This document shows positions 1-10,545 of a stretch of DNA of 64,000 nucleotides, one piece after another; the stretch's first letter is position 1; every line of letters starts with the position of its first letter. Source of the DNA: Irpex lacteus. Lineage: Eukaryota; Basidiomycota; Agaricomycetes; Polyporales; Irpicaceae. Position numbers and translations under genes: made by a program. Under the pieces are notes generated by a model that searched no databases, was not told the origin of the DNA, and was given only the letters and a program-made list of their open reading frames with translations. The stretch lies in assembly GCA_001986395.2 (NCBI GenBank), contig MQVO02000040.1:1-64000 (forward strand), given 5' to 3'.

Positions 1-58
1 ACCTAACCTAACCTAACCTAACCTAACCTAACCTAACCTAACCTAACCTAACCTAACC
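1..58. repeat. Telomeric repeat array, (CCTAA)n
   Basis: Eleven-plus uninterrupted copies of the 5-base unit CCTAA (TTAGG on the G-rich strand) start at base 1 and stop at base 58, where unique sequence begins. The C-rich strand running 5' to 3' away from the end is the orientation expected for a left chromosome end. Most filamentous fungi use TTAGGG, so the 5-base unit is unusual. It may be real, or it may be a homopolymer-compressed TTAGGG from the assembly. Confidence 0.9.
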
Positions 59-789
59 GCTTGCTCACCGACAAAGGTCTTAATGACGATGAACTAGAAC
101 ATCAGTTTAAGTGAGTGTGTACAGCACGGTACTTACGAACGGTGAGGACGCACCTGGTTCGCTCGTGTAGGTGCAATTTCAGTATTGTTGTTACATCGAC
201 TTTCTCAGAACATCAAATAAAGCCTGTCCAAGCATCTCATAAGCACGTACACAAATACACTAGGGGCATCGCACACGTACCGTCATGTATGGCCCTGTTG
301 TGACCACGCATGCCTTCCTACCTCACTAGCGGTGGCCGTCAATGTCGAGGCCCGGTTGTGACTAATGACGACGGCATGTTGTGTCGTTGCTGCCTGCGTG
401 TGGAGAGACAAGGAGAACGTGACGCGAAGGAGACAGGAAGTCGTCGAGGATGGACTACGGAGAGGAAGGTGGTGGTCGTGGGTAGAAGAGTCTGGCGCCG
501 GCAAGTAGACGGTGCGTTGTCCCATATGAGGAACAGCAGCTTCGTAACACTCTACGTCAAGAGGTCAGCTAGCACGATGACCTCTGTCGACTCTCAGTCA
601 CTTCTTCTCCTCTACGGGACAGTGACACACAGTAAATACCGATAGCAACAAGTCCGCTTTTGCTGGACACGCCCGATCGCTGTAAACGCATAACAGTGAG
701 CACGACTGATACTTGGTGACTTCGACTCTATCTAAATAATACTGTGCATTACAACCGATAGCAATATCATACACACACCAGTAGTCCGT
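59..789. other. Subterminal spacer without a recognisable gene
   Basis: About 730 bases lie between the telomere array and the stop codon of the first gene. Several overlapping ORFs of 60-110 codons occur on both strands but none resembles a known protein, and they overlap each other. Directly after the telomere a short open stretch (59-111) is followed by a consensus 5' splice site (gtgagtgt), which could be the remains of an exon cut off by the chromosome end. No subtelomeric helicase, rRNA or tRNA is visible. Confidence 0.5.
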
Positions 790-1464
790 CTACAATGAAG
801 GCGACGCCAAGGCCTTCCGTCGATAGTACATAACGAGCTCTCCAGACGACCGCCAGACAAACTGCCGCACGGCCGCCAACGTCATATCTAAGGGCAACAC
901 CATGCCGTCGCACAGAATCTCGTACTGGTCCTCGGCCCGCACCGAGTCGTTGCGCGCGATGGACTTGAGCGATCGAGCGTCGAGAGAGGAGCGGGGCGTA
1001 TTGGCGGCCGTGGCTGGTCGAGAGGTTGGCGAGTTTGCAAGTTTGTCCAGCTTGTCTTGTACCTGTACGATAGAAAGATTAATTATGTGCACATTAGAGA
1101 TCTAGTGAAGGGTACGTACGTGCTGCGTGAGCTTTCTCACCCGCAAGAACCGGCTCGCAGTAAGCTTAGACTGAGCTCTACAACAAACCACTATCAGCTT
1201 CAGTCAGAATCAACGACGGGAAAGACACTTACGTATTAAGCAACTCGGGCAACGGCTCCTCGTTCGAATTCTTGCTCTTCCAGGGCAATAACACCAAGCT
1301 AATCTTCACCGTCGGCACAGACGGAATCTTGTTCACCAACAAGTACTCGAGCAGCCAGAACGGCATCACCTCCTCGAGCACCCTGGCATCCTGTCCCGTA
1401 CTTGAAACCTGTCCGCGATAGAGTATCCTCCATCCAGAACCCGAAGGCGCCTCCTCGGAAATCA
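790..1464 (-). pseudogene. C-terminal part of a WDR48/UAF1 (Bun107)-like gene, cut off by a MULE
   Basis: These are the last three exons of the WD40/DUF3337 gene whose 5' part lies at 5409-9830. The exon 1464-1229 encodes the block with PFWLLEYLLVNKIP and ends at a consensus gtaagt. A short exon near 1175-1125 encodes SRFLRVRKLTQH. The last exon (about 1061-790) encodes the conserved end EILCDGMVLPLDMTLAAVRQ through ELVMYYRRK and stops at TAG 790-792. In WDR48 proteins this region (DUF3337) supports binding and activation of USP1/USP12/USP46-type deubiquitinases. Removing the transposon and one copy of its 9-bp target duplication makes 5409 and 1464 one continuous reading frame, so the element sits inside an exon. 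As it stands this segment lacks a start and is separated from its promoter. Family assignment is strong; loss of function is inferred. Confidence 0.85.
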
Positions 1465-1473
1465 AGAGTGACA
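1465..1473. repeat. Target-site duplication of the MULE, left copy (agagtgaca)
   Basis: The 9 bases agagtgaca directly precede the left inverted repeat and recur exactly at 5400-5408 directly after the right one. Nine bases is the usual target duplication of Mutator-like elements. The perfect match supports a fairly recent insertion and fixes both ends of the element. Confidence 0.92.
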
Positions 1474-1665
1474 GGATTCTCAGCCTGAATAACGAGTTGC
1501 CTTTTATGGTGGTCACGTGTTGATGTCGGCATCACGGCTTGAGCCCTCCGAGATAGCGATCTTAGGATGCCGACGCGGTTCACCTGCGTGGATCGCAAGC
1601 TCATGCGTCGGCCGTCTTTTACGCACCACCATTAAAACTTTGTGCGTCGTGCGGGACTCGAACCC
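1474..1665. repeat. Left terminal inverted repeat of the MULE, with a tRNA-like T-arm at its inner end
   Basis: The sequence is the inverse of 5211-5399 with only scattered substitutions and a 3-base indel near 1620. Similarity ends at the motif gggactcgaaccc, which is the reverse complement of a tRNA T-arm (GGTTCGAGTCC) flanked by a GC-rich acceptor-like stretch. Inside the repeat, the segment gatgtcggcatcac is partly mirrored by aggatgccgacg, giving local dyad symmetry. Confidence 0.9.
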
Positions 1666-1853
1666 CTGGTGTCCTGCTTCTTAAGAATCTGTACCATAAA
1701 GTTTCAATTAACGCTGAAGGATGATTTATCTATTATAAGTACTGTAATAAAACAAGTAAACAAAATTCTATTGCATCGCTACTAAGCCTGACGAGTTTAC
1801 TGTAAAGTTTGTGTCCAAGCAAGAGAATAGAAGTCGCTTCCACAGTGCTCACC

Positions 1854-4800
1854 ATGTCGGACTCCCCCCCTCCCTCAAAAAAGCGCAAAGGCACAGCCAA
1901 GGGCAAGTCTCGCTCGAAAACCAGTGAAGGCTTTAGAGTTTTTTACCATGTAGATGAAGCAACTGCGAGCGGCGCAGCTCCCTATAAGCCACCTCCGGAG
2001 GTCTCGAAGATATATCTCAACTATCTTCACCTCGACGAGCATCAACGCAAGTCGATTGTGGACATCTATGCTGATGGGAAGAATCTGTCTCAGAAATTCG
2101 ACGTGAAAAGCGAGCAAGATCAGCTCACCGCAAGTGCACTTCTGGCCACTAATCAACTCGACTTCGATCAGCTTGAAGCGCTTCAGAATAAATGGAGTTG
2201 TCGGTGGTCAAAAAACGATGGAAAAGGGAAGGGAAACACTCACAGGGTGCTTTATCAGTGGTAAGCCTACACTCACCGCAAACGGACCTTGAAACGACTC
2301 ACGAGAAACCCCGTATATCAACAGTTCTTGTAGTTATGATCACACTACACGCGGGTCCGTGAAACGATCCAATCCTTTCAACTCCACCGGATGCTTAGCA
2401 CACTGCGAGATCATGTACGAAGGGCAAACTCACCGAGTAATAATGATACGCGGCTATCTTACCCACAACTCGGAGTGCCTCATTAGTCCCCTTTCCCGTG
2501 CTCCTGTCCTTCCTGTTCACCCGTCTGTGTACGAGGACGCCCTTCAACGACTGAAGGCCGGCGTAATACTTGACGAAGTCAAGAAGGCAAATCGGAAGCT
2601 CTTTATGAGCCGCGGTTACAAAGACATGCCCGCGGATCTTGCAACATCTCGATATCGCTGGCTTTTGACCATCAGGGACCATCGCTCGCTATATCGGCAG
2701 TTCCAACGGCTGCAGGGAGTCCGAGTCGTGGAGAAGGACTACATTAATCTTCACGAATGGCTCGATCCGGACTCACCACAATTTAAGAAGCCTCTTCACG
2801 ATGCGATCTTCCATTATTCCCCACGGACCAACGAGTCGGAGCGCCTGGAAGTTTGCATTGCGACAACGGAGATGCGAGAAGCAGCGTGGAAGTACGCACA
2901 TCACTCGCAGGTGCTTCTTGATGGGACGTTTGGCATAAGCGACAAGAAAATGCTGCTATTCATCGCTATGGGCATTGACGAGGCAAACCGTGGTGTGCCC
3001 CTTGCCTTCTTCCTGTTCTCAGCTCCAGAGGGTAATCGAAAGACGGCAGCTGGGTATAATACCGACGTACTGGAGTGACTGTTGCGGAAATGGCGTGAAG
3101 CTATGGGAAGCCGGGAGGGTGAGGAATTTGAGGTCTGGGTTGCCATTACGGACACGGATCTGATGGAACGTGCTGCCCTCCTCCTCGTTTTCCCACACAT
3201 CATATTACTGATCTGCAAATTCCACCTGCGTCAGTCGTGGAAGAATCACCGTGGCAAGTGCTTGAGAGGGTCGACAACCGAGCACGAAGATATCCGCCAA
3301 CGTCTCCGGCGATTAGAAGACCTGCTTGTCGAATCAGAGACCATTCTGGGCGCCCGTGCACTCGTTTCTAACGAGCGTGAGACGATCGTCGCACTTGGCG
3401 AGGCAAATGAATGCGACTCCTCGATCATCAGCGGGGTACTCCAATACCTCGAGTACCTGGACACTTACTGGCTGCGCGACTCGCTCTGGCAGAGCTGGTC
3501 CCGTGCAGGACGACTCAAAGCAGCCGTTCGTATGAAGCGGCCTGTGAACGAGGTTGTGCCTACGACAAATCATTTGGAATCATTCAACAGTGTTCTCAAG
3601 CGCAAGCACTTACGGCGATGGCAAAATAATGGCCGCCGGTTACGTCTTGATATTCTAGTGCAGATTCTTATCCTTCACGCACTCCCTTCTATCTTCGAAC
3701 AGCGCTCCGTTGAAGATCTTGAGGCTCGGCGTTGGGAAATCCTCATTCGCGGCATTCCTGGTGGATCGGACATCATGTCAAGATCTGGGGACTCAGGGAA
3801 ATCAGCGCCTGCCTTTGTGCCTGTCGCGTACTGGACTGACGACGAAGAGCGGGACCGCGGTGCAGCGGGTTTGGTAGCAAATAGGCAGGTCGGCATCCCT
3901 ACCTTCGATCCAGAGCACCACACATACACATTCGAATGCTACTCCTTGATCAGTCTTACGCAAGATAAGAACCCCATCACATACCTCATCACATTCCGCG
4001 AACGAGGAGGTACAACTTGTACCTGCCATGATTTCCAACTCCGTGGGGGTGCTTGCAAACACATACGTGCTGCTGTTGTCATGGCACAAGTACTACGGGA
4101 GGTGCAGGCTGTCAATATCCATAATTTACGCTTGTGGCTTCCGAACTCGATGACGGAAGCTTATTCGATGCAAGCGGAACAGGGTACTACCCCGTCCCCG
4201 GCTGTTGACACTCCCAACGAGCATTCCGAACCATCACCATTGTCCAACCTTCATCCTATTATGCGCGCATCAATCTCAGTTAGCGAAATGGTGCGCGAGA
4301 GTGAAGAAATACAAACTACCACAACCACCGACGGAGTAACGGAGGTAGGCGTTCATCAACGTCAATCGCCAAGTGAAGACGCCGAGGAGGACGAGATGTC
4401 CGATGTTGGTGTTACACAGTACGAAGATAGCGACACAGAGTCGGAGCTTACTTGTGGCGTCGATTCGGAGGCTGGGGATACTACTGAGGGCTCAGTGTCG
4501 GAGTTGGGCGATATCTCTGTCGACGAGCCAGCACGCGATGAGTTTGCGGAACTTGAACGCACCAATCAGCAAGCTCTCAACGATCAAACAATTGCATGTA
4601 CCCTGCACGACCTCAAACTTGCTGCGCCGAAGTTGGCTCAGCTCGATGCTTGGCTCAGCAATGCCCATCTCAACAAAGGCGCTACCGCCGACATCGAATG
4701 CACTCGCGAGATTAGGATGGTCCTCGATAGTCTAATTCGTCGCCTGGATCGGATGCTCAATGAAGTTGATCCTGATTGGGCCCCCCTCACGTTAATTCAA

Positions 4801-4938
4801 CCTGCACGCTCACTCACGCCACCATTGCCTCTTCCGACCTGCTCGACAAGACAAGCCGCATTGCCCCGCTCGTCAATCATGGGTCCTCCTGTGGAGAAAC
4901 GCGCACAAAAGCGCAAGGACTCCTACAGTGTACACTGA
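1854..4938 (+). CDS. MULE transposase with WRKY/GCM1-like zinc finger and SWIM finger (one in-frame stop)
   Basis: This is a Mutator-family transposase that would excise and insert the surrounding element. Exon 1 runs 1854-2260, intron 2261-2333, exon 2 2334-4938; joining them keeps frame and completes a Cys/His zinc-binding region ending in GYLTHNSEC. The catalytic domain shows the first Asp in LLDGTFGIS (about 2920), the second in AITDTD with following CKFHLRQSW (about 3150-3235), and the Glu in TNHLESFNSV (about 3575). A SWIM finger CTCHDFQLRGGACKH lies at about 4019-4060, followed by a very acidic tail. A TGA at 3076-3078 interrupts the frame between the first and second catalytic residues; no intron removing it in frame was found, so it looks like a nonsense mutation. 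The whole gene lies within the inverted repeats. Confidence 0.88.
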
Positions 4939-5210
4939 TCATATAGTAACTGCTCAATGTATACGTACTTTTATGCAGCCTGCTACGTATGTATTCTACA
5001 ATTACAACTTCGAATTATGTGCGACATGTGGGCGCCTGACAGACGTGTTCTGTACTTGGGCGTTTTCGGTTTGTTTTACGCCTCGCACTTACAAGCGGAC
5101 ATAAGTGCGTATACAAAACTAGTGTAATAAACTATATTGAATGTTTTTAAGCTTATACAAACGACGCGGAACACTTTAACAAGATGTTACAGCCCATAGA
5201 ACAAGTGCAC

Positions 5211-5399
5211 GGGTTCGAGTCCCGCACGACGCACAAAGTTTTAATGGTGCGCGAAAGACGGCCGACGCATGAGCTTGCGATCCACGCAGGTGAACCGCGT
5301 CGGCATCCTAAGATCGCTATCTCGGAGAGCTCCAGCCGTGATGCCGACATCAACACGTGACCGCCATAAAAGGCAAGTCGTTATTCAGGCTGAGAATCC
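5211..5399. repeat. Right terminal inverted repeat of the MULE
   Basis: Inverse of the left repeat at 1474-1665. Its inner end is gggttcgagtccc, a canonical tRNA T-loop (TTCGAGT) in a short G/C stem, followed by cgacgcac. The sequence just upstream (5150-5210) does not match the corresponding sequence inside the left repeat, which marks the inner repeat boundary. Confidence 0.9.
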
Positions 5400-5408
5400 A
5401 GAGTGACA
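5400..5408. repeat. Target-site duplication of the MULE, right copy (agagtgaca)
   Basis: Exact copy of 1465-1473, directly outside the right inverted repeat. The host reading frame resumes immediately after it. Confidence 0.92.
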
Positions 5409-8400
5409 TGTGTGGAGGGAGACTGAGCGTCGGAGCCTCGTTCGACATGGGTGGTGTGAACGGTCCTGCGAGGAGCGTTTGTACAGGTGTTTTCGGCGGT
5501 GGGAGGATGTTATCCTATATCCCCAAAAGCACCGTCGATTAAGCGTATCGATAGAGAAGAAGACGAGAAACACTCACATTTACACCAACACCAGCCTCAC
5601 TCCCCTGACTCCCAATAACAACCCCAGAACCCTCCGTCGCATGCCTCCTCGTCCCCTTCCCAAACGCCTTCAACCGTCCCATCAATCCACCTCCCGGCGT
5701 CGTCGGCGTCTGCGGAATCCCTGAGCCAGCAGATGCAGGATCCCCAGGCTTAGGTGTTCCCCAGCCCGAGAAGTCGTCCGGCGTTGACGGCACAGCAGAT
5801 GTCGGCGTAGACGTCGATACTGACGGTCGTCTTGCACGTAGAGAGAAGTAGTCGCTTGTGCGGTTGCCGTTCGAGCCGTTGGCCCCATTTTCGGCTGTGC
5901 CAGGACGTCGTTGGGGGATAGGCATGGGTGTGGTTTCTGTGCTGAGAGGGGACTGAGGGATCGGTGAGAGCGCTGAATCACGTACGCCAGACGCCGCGAG
6001 GGGGATCATGGGGGTGAGGAGAGGTGAGGAGCGGACGGAGGGAGGTGCGACCGTAGGTGCAACGGCGGGTATCATGTTACTGGATGAGACAATGGTGCTT
6101 GACTTTGATAGTTGTGGAGAGCGTCGTGCCGGGTCTGACGGTGATCGAGCGTGCGTTCGGTCGGGAGGAGAGGTCGACGAGAGGTCGATATGGTGGGGTG
6201 CATTTGGTCTATATGACCGTTGGCTGTGTCCGTCTGTACTTGCTGAGTCACGATTGCGTTTCGTGGCGGCGCGGTGTTGATCTCTGATGAAATGTATAAA
6301 CAGGTTCCTCAGCACCCACTTCCCCACGTTTACTATGAGGCGAAGCCATCAGTACACAAACATAACACAGAAACAGAAGACGAGAACATAAACTTACTCC
6401 TCGCCTCGTCGCTAAAATGCCTATCAGCCCCAAAGCCCGCCTCATCCGCATACACCTCCGCCTCAAAACACCTCTCCCCAAGGTGCACGCTCAACAGCCC
6501 CGTCTTCGTATCCACGCTCGCCCACGTAGCAACAACCGCCTCCCCCTCAATCCTCTCCTTCACAATATCCAACGCCTCTCTCGGACTCCTCTGTGTCTCA
6601 TCACATTCCCCACCGTCCGTGCTCCCACCGCGGCACTCACTACTAGCAACCTCGGCGACGTCTTCTCGACCAAACCGTCCTACGCATACACCACGCACGA
6701 CGTCCCACACGCCTACCTCACCTCTTAGATCCACTGTCACGGCGTGCACGCGGTCGTTCAGGAGCCCGCACCTTACGAGCCCGTAATCGCCTCTGATCAC
6801 TTCGTCGGGGGTGGTATAGAGTGGAACGGCGTCTTGTGCCATGTCGCGGTCTTCGAAGGAGGCGCGTCGGGAGGTGTGCAGGGCGTGGATGGTCGGGTCT
6901 CTGTCTCGATAGAAGGATTCGGACGGGATCGGTGAGGTCGTTCGAGGAATCATGTTGCTGTTGGTAGTAGGTGTGTTGGACGTTTGCTGGAAGACAGACC
7001 CCAAGGGCGATCGTACGGGTGCTGTCACCCTCGGTACAGACGCGATACTTGCTGCGCTGTACAGCGTCGCGATCTCCGGGTCTCGTCCTCTCCAAGACAT
7101 CCCAAATCCTCCTCCACCACCGCCAGCACCACTGCCGAAGCCACCGCCCTCGTTCGCAGAGGTAAGCTTTACGAGACTCTCGAACGGTATACCATACCAT
7201 GTCTCTTCGCCTTCCCTATCTCTATCTCGGGAGGAATTTCGACGAGTAGGCGGGCCAGGCGAGATGGAGGTAGTCGACTGACGAGATTGGCGAGTTTGAG
7301 ATTGGGATTGACGATATTCGGTCGCAGGTGAGTCCACGGCTGAGTACGAGTATCCATCGTCTTCATACGTTGCGTGTACGGGTGAGGTTGTCAATGGCTG
7401 AGACTGGTCGAGTCGCGTAGCTCGTCTCCCCGGCACGCGCCACCTCTTCACACTCGAACTCCCCGTCGCCGTCCACACCAAATTATCATCCATCGCCACG
7501 ATCTTATTGACGCCGTCCGTCGATGACGAATGCGAATGTTGATCGGAGTCCTGCAGGAGGACGACACATTCGCCTTCGGCGACGTCTGTGCAGCCTTCGA
7601 CGTCGACTCGACATACGATGCCGGAGCGGTCGCCGGAGTAGAAGATTTCGAGGGAGGGGTGGGTGGAGTGGAGGGACCAGACGGAGTCTGCGTGGTGGGT
7701 GAATGTGTGTAGGCATTTTTGGGTTGCGAGGGACCATAGTTTGATTGATGCTGGATATAGCGCGTGCAAGTTTAGTCAGAATACAAGCGATAAACGACGA
7801 TAGATAGACATGTTGAGCACGTACCATCAGCCGAACCTGTAAGCAGCTAGTGATGTATACAGTAAGTCAAGTTGACTGCCTCCGTGGAAACGAGAAGAAA
7901 AACGTAAACCACTCACATACTTTGCATCCTCCGACACCAAAATAGCCCTAATATTATCCGTATGCCCCACCAACTTCCCAATCCGCTTCCCACTCCTAGG
8001 ATCCCACATCCTAACCACCCGTTCCGGCGAGCCACTAGCTATGAGCATACCATACGGGTCCGCCGCGAGCGCATACACACTTGACTTCGCCGATGAAGAC
8101 GACGTGGCTGCGGATGAAGAGGATGGGGCGGTGGAGGTGGAGGCGGAGGGAGAGGTGATGGAGGAGAGGGAGGAGGAAGGGGGGTGGAGGGTTATGAGGG
8201 GGGATTGGGATGTACGGGACGGGTCCCAGAGTTTGATTGTGCGGTCGAAGGAGCCGGAGGCTATCCATTGGCGATCGCGACTGAGGAGGAGAGTTAGCGG
8301 GTTGAAAGTGGGATTGAAGCGGCGTGAGGTGGAGTGTAGGGGTGGTGGTCAAGTGTGTAAGAATGTGAGTGCAAGTACGAGTGCAGGCGCGAGTGATAGA

Positions 8401-9830
8401 AAGTGAGAGTGCGGCGCGTTCGGCATAGAGTTTTGGTGTGGGGGTGGTCGTGAAGATGAAGGTGAGAGTGTGCATGCGAGGGTGATACATATTCGATGAA
8501 GGTGAGGATAAAGGGGTGATATGGTGTCGGCAGGAATAGGGCGAGAGGACGATACGCGGTCGATACATGGTTTCAGGTGGTGAGGGAGGGTGTTTTCGTA
8601 TCCGTGCGTTTGGTGCAGGGTTGGGTGTGAGTGTAGTCGTGGGCGTGGGCGTGGTGTGGAAGTACGAGTGTGGTGCGAGTACAAGTGCGTATGAGGTTGA
8701 TACGCGTTCGGTGTATGGTGCCGTGTAGATACGGACGTGGGAGTGTGTTTGTGCGTTTGATGTAGGCGAGAGCGTGAATGTCGACGGAGACGAGGAAGCA
8801 GCCGTGTAAGCACCAGTGCGGGTTCAATGTATGTTCACGGGGGTAGAAGTTTATTCGTGTGTTTGACGGAGAGTTGGGTTTAAGGATGGGTGCAGACATA
8901 GATCCGGACGTGGAGGTGGCGTGGAATTATATGTGGTGGAAAATGAGAATGAGTTCGTGAAGATAAACGTGTCGCGTACCATTGAGTGAGACATCGCGCG
9001 TAGTCTGCATGGGTGCCAATCGTTACGGGGTCGGTTGGAAGCGTCGAGTGGGGAGACCAGGCTTTGACGGTACCATCCGATGATGCTGAGACGACTGCAA
9101 GACGCGGAAGGTGATCAGCATGTTGCGTACATGAACGGGTCATTAGGGTACTCACCAGTCTGATTGTAATTACACAACAGCAGATCGTTAACCCAATCAG
9201 TATGCGCCTGCACACCCTGCCTAAACTGCGACGTCTACATAGTAGCTTGCGATTAGAGAAACCGGAAGACGACATTAGAGCGCAAGAAACCTGCCTTGCC
9301 TGGTGTGAAGAGATCCAAATCAGTCTCCCACTGCTCTTCATACGGTATCTCCGTAGGATTCAACACGTTCACCCGTCTCCTTCTCAGCCGTCCACTACTA
9401 TCCTGCACGTCTCCGAGGATATCGCCGTCGCTTCTGTACTCCTCGTCCTCCGTCTCTTCCTCGATGATATCGTCCGCCCAGCCCGTCATTATCTCCCACC
9501 TTCCGACTGTTCGCCTCATCTCACTGCTCTCTGGAACACCGTATCGCCTCTCTCGTTTCTTGAGCGATATTCCTAAGTCCCAGGAGAGAACGAGGCCGTC
9601 TCGTCCGCCGGTGTAGAGGATGCCTTCCGGGGTGTCACGCCCGAGCAATTGGGTGGACGTGACGAGTGCGAGACAGGATACGCCGAGGCGGTGGCGGGGG
9701 TGCGGTGGGAGCTGTGTGGGTGCATTGTCGGAGAGGTCGAAGGAGGGATGGGAGGAGAGGACCTGTTGCGCCGTTGCGGGGTGCGCCTTGGGGTGGGAGC
9801 TTGAGGCGAGGGACAGGCGTAGAGGGCGGG
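5409..9830 (-). CDS. WDR48/UAF1 (Bun107)-like WD40 protein, 5' part of the split gene
   Basis: WDR48-type proteins are WD40 scaffolds that bind and activate deubiquitinases (UAF1 in animals, Bun107 in fission yeast). Exons on the minus strand: about 9830-9260 ([12 protein letters not shown], then [17 protein letters not shown] and [10 protein letters not shown]), about 9230-9155 ([20 protein letters not shown]), about 9117-8985 ([16 protein letters not shown]), about 8285-7921 ([16 protein letters not shown]), a micro-exon near 7843-7822 (LLTGSADA across the junction), about 7739-6390 (repeats, then a long Ser-rich segment), about 6338-5580 ([15 protein letters not shown]), and about 5517-5409 ([12 protein letters not shown]), which continues into 1464 once the MULE is removed. 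The first exon has no in-frame ATG before an upstream stop near 9967, and the usual basic N-terminus was not found. The exon 1/2 junction is also unresolved. Identity is firm; function is doubtful because of the insertion. Confidence 0.85.
8290..8984 (-). repeat. Long GTG/GTGGGC-rich intron with degenerate internal repeats in the WDR48-like gene
   Basis: This roughly 700-nt intron lies between two WD40 exons, while neighbouring introns are 40-100 nt. It is built from drifting copies of a G/T-rich segment; for example variants of gtgcgtttgatgtagg and of cgtgggcgtgggcgtgg recur at roughly 130-bp spacing. The ends look like normal splice sites (gtacgc at the 5' end and a pyrimidine-rich tract with cag near 8288), so splicing seems possible. 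A diverged copy of part of this intron with the adjoining exon recurs at 9840-10150. Confidence 0.55.
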
Positions 9831-9839
9831 GTATGAGTG

Positions 9840-10150
9840 AGGATAGTACGTGTTCGGTGGATGGACGCGTGTGGGTGACAGGGTTAGAGCGTGTTCGCGC
9901 GTTTGACGTGAGATTAAATGTAAGCGTGGATGTAAGCGTGGACGCACGCGTGGAAGTTGAAGTGGATCAAGTTATGGGCGTGGACGTGGTGCAAAGACGA
10001 TCAGGGTGTGACGAGATGAGGACGCGAAGAGGAACGCGTGACGTACCGTTAAGTGAGACATCACGCATACTCTGCGCGGGTGCCAATCGAGGCTGGATCT
10101 GTGGGCAGCGTTGAATGAATCTGACCAGGCGTCGGACGATACCGAGACAC
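9840..10150 (-). repeat. Diverged duplication of a WDR48 intron/exon segment (compare 8860-9090)
   Basis: The stretch around 10040-10140 parallels 8975-9085: both contain cgtacc followed by a gtgagacatc/gcgcat-type block, then gggtgccaatcg, then a block ending gaccaggc, then tgacggtacc or cggacgatacc. The flanking G/T-rich part resembles the intron next to the exon. The copied exon is frame-shifted relative to the original and cannot encode the same WD40 blade. It lies immediately upstream of the first recognisable WDR48 exon, where the missing N-terminus would be expected. Confidence 0.5.
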
Positions 10151-10545
10151 TTCCTAGATTAAGTCATAAATGCGGAAAGCGAGCATCCATTCGTATAAGT
10201 ACAGTCGGTATACCATACACGTATGCAGCTTGAACCGTACGACGTCCCCAACTCAGACCCTCCGTCCAAGAACAACTCGGAATGACTACTTCCTTTCCCT
10301 TCAACGCCACGTCGCGCATACGTCAGTCATAAACTTCTCGAGCTGCATCTTCCTGCAGCGCTTCTCCCATAACTGGGACATTCGCACGAAGTCAAAGACA
10401 ATCTATGCGCGATGCTGATGCACATACAGCGAAGTCAGCCAGCATGCTTGTGAGAGGCAAACCACTCGAACATGCAGAACACGTACCAACCATCGCGCGT
10501 TGTCCGCGTGCAAAAGCACCAAACGCCCACCACTCGTGATCATAT
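10151..10545. other. Spacer with no supported gene
   Basis: No frame here resembles a known protein. An open minus-strand frame (10392-10790) overlaps the C-terminal frame of the next gene and ends at a splice-like gtacgt, but its product is not recognisable. Both the start of the WDR48-like gene and the end of the C2 gene are therefore uncertain within this stretch. Confidence 0.35.

Larger units (their letters stand above)
1474..5399 (+). mobile_element. Mutator-like DNA transposon (MULE), 3,926 bp
   Basis: The element is bounded by long terminal inverted repeats (1474-1665 and 5211-5399, starting ggattctcag) and a perfect 9-bp target duplication. It carries one transposase gene on the plus strand with a zinc finger, a MULE catalytic domain and a SWIM zinc finger. 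It inserted into a coding exon of a WDR48-like gene transcribed on the opposite strand. Its transposase has one in-frame stop, so this copy is probably non-autonomous now although the ends look intact. Confidence 0.93.

Noticed and set aside
283..645. Subtelomeric ORFs of 80-110 codons
   Set aside because: Overlapping on opposite strands, no start context, no recognisable family.
5205..5235. A functional tRNA gene in the right MULE repeat
   Set aside because: Only the T-arm and a possible acceptor 3' strand are present; no matching 5' acceptor strand or D-arm lies upstream.
5682..8813. Several ORFs of 100-180 codons on both strands across the WDR48 region
   Set aside because: They are out-of-frame or antisense readings of WDR48 exons and the G/T-rich intron, with proline/arginine-rich products.
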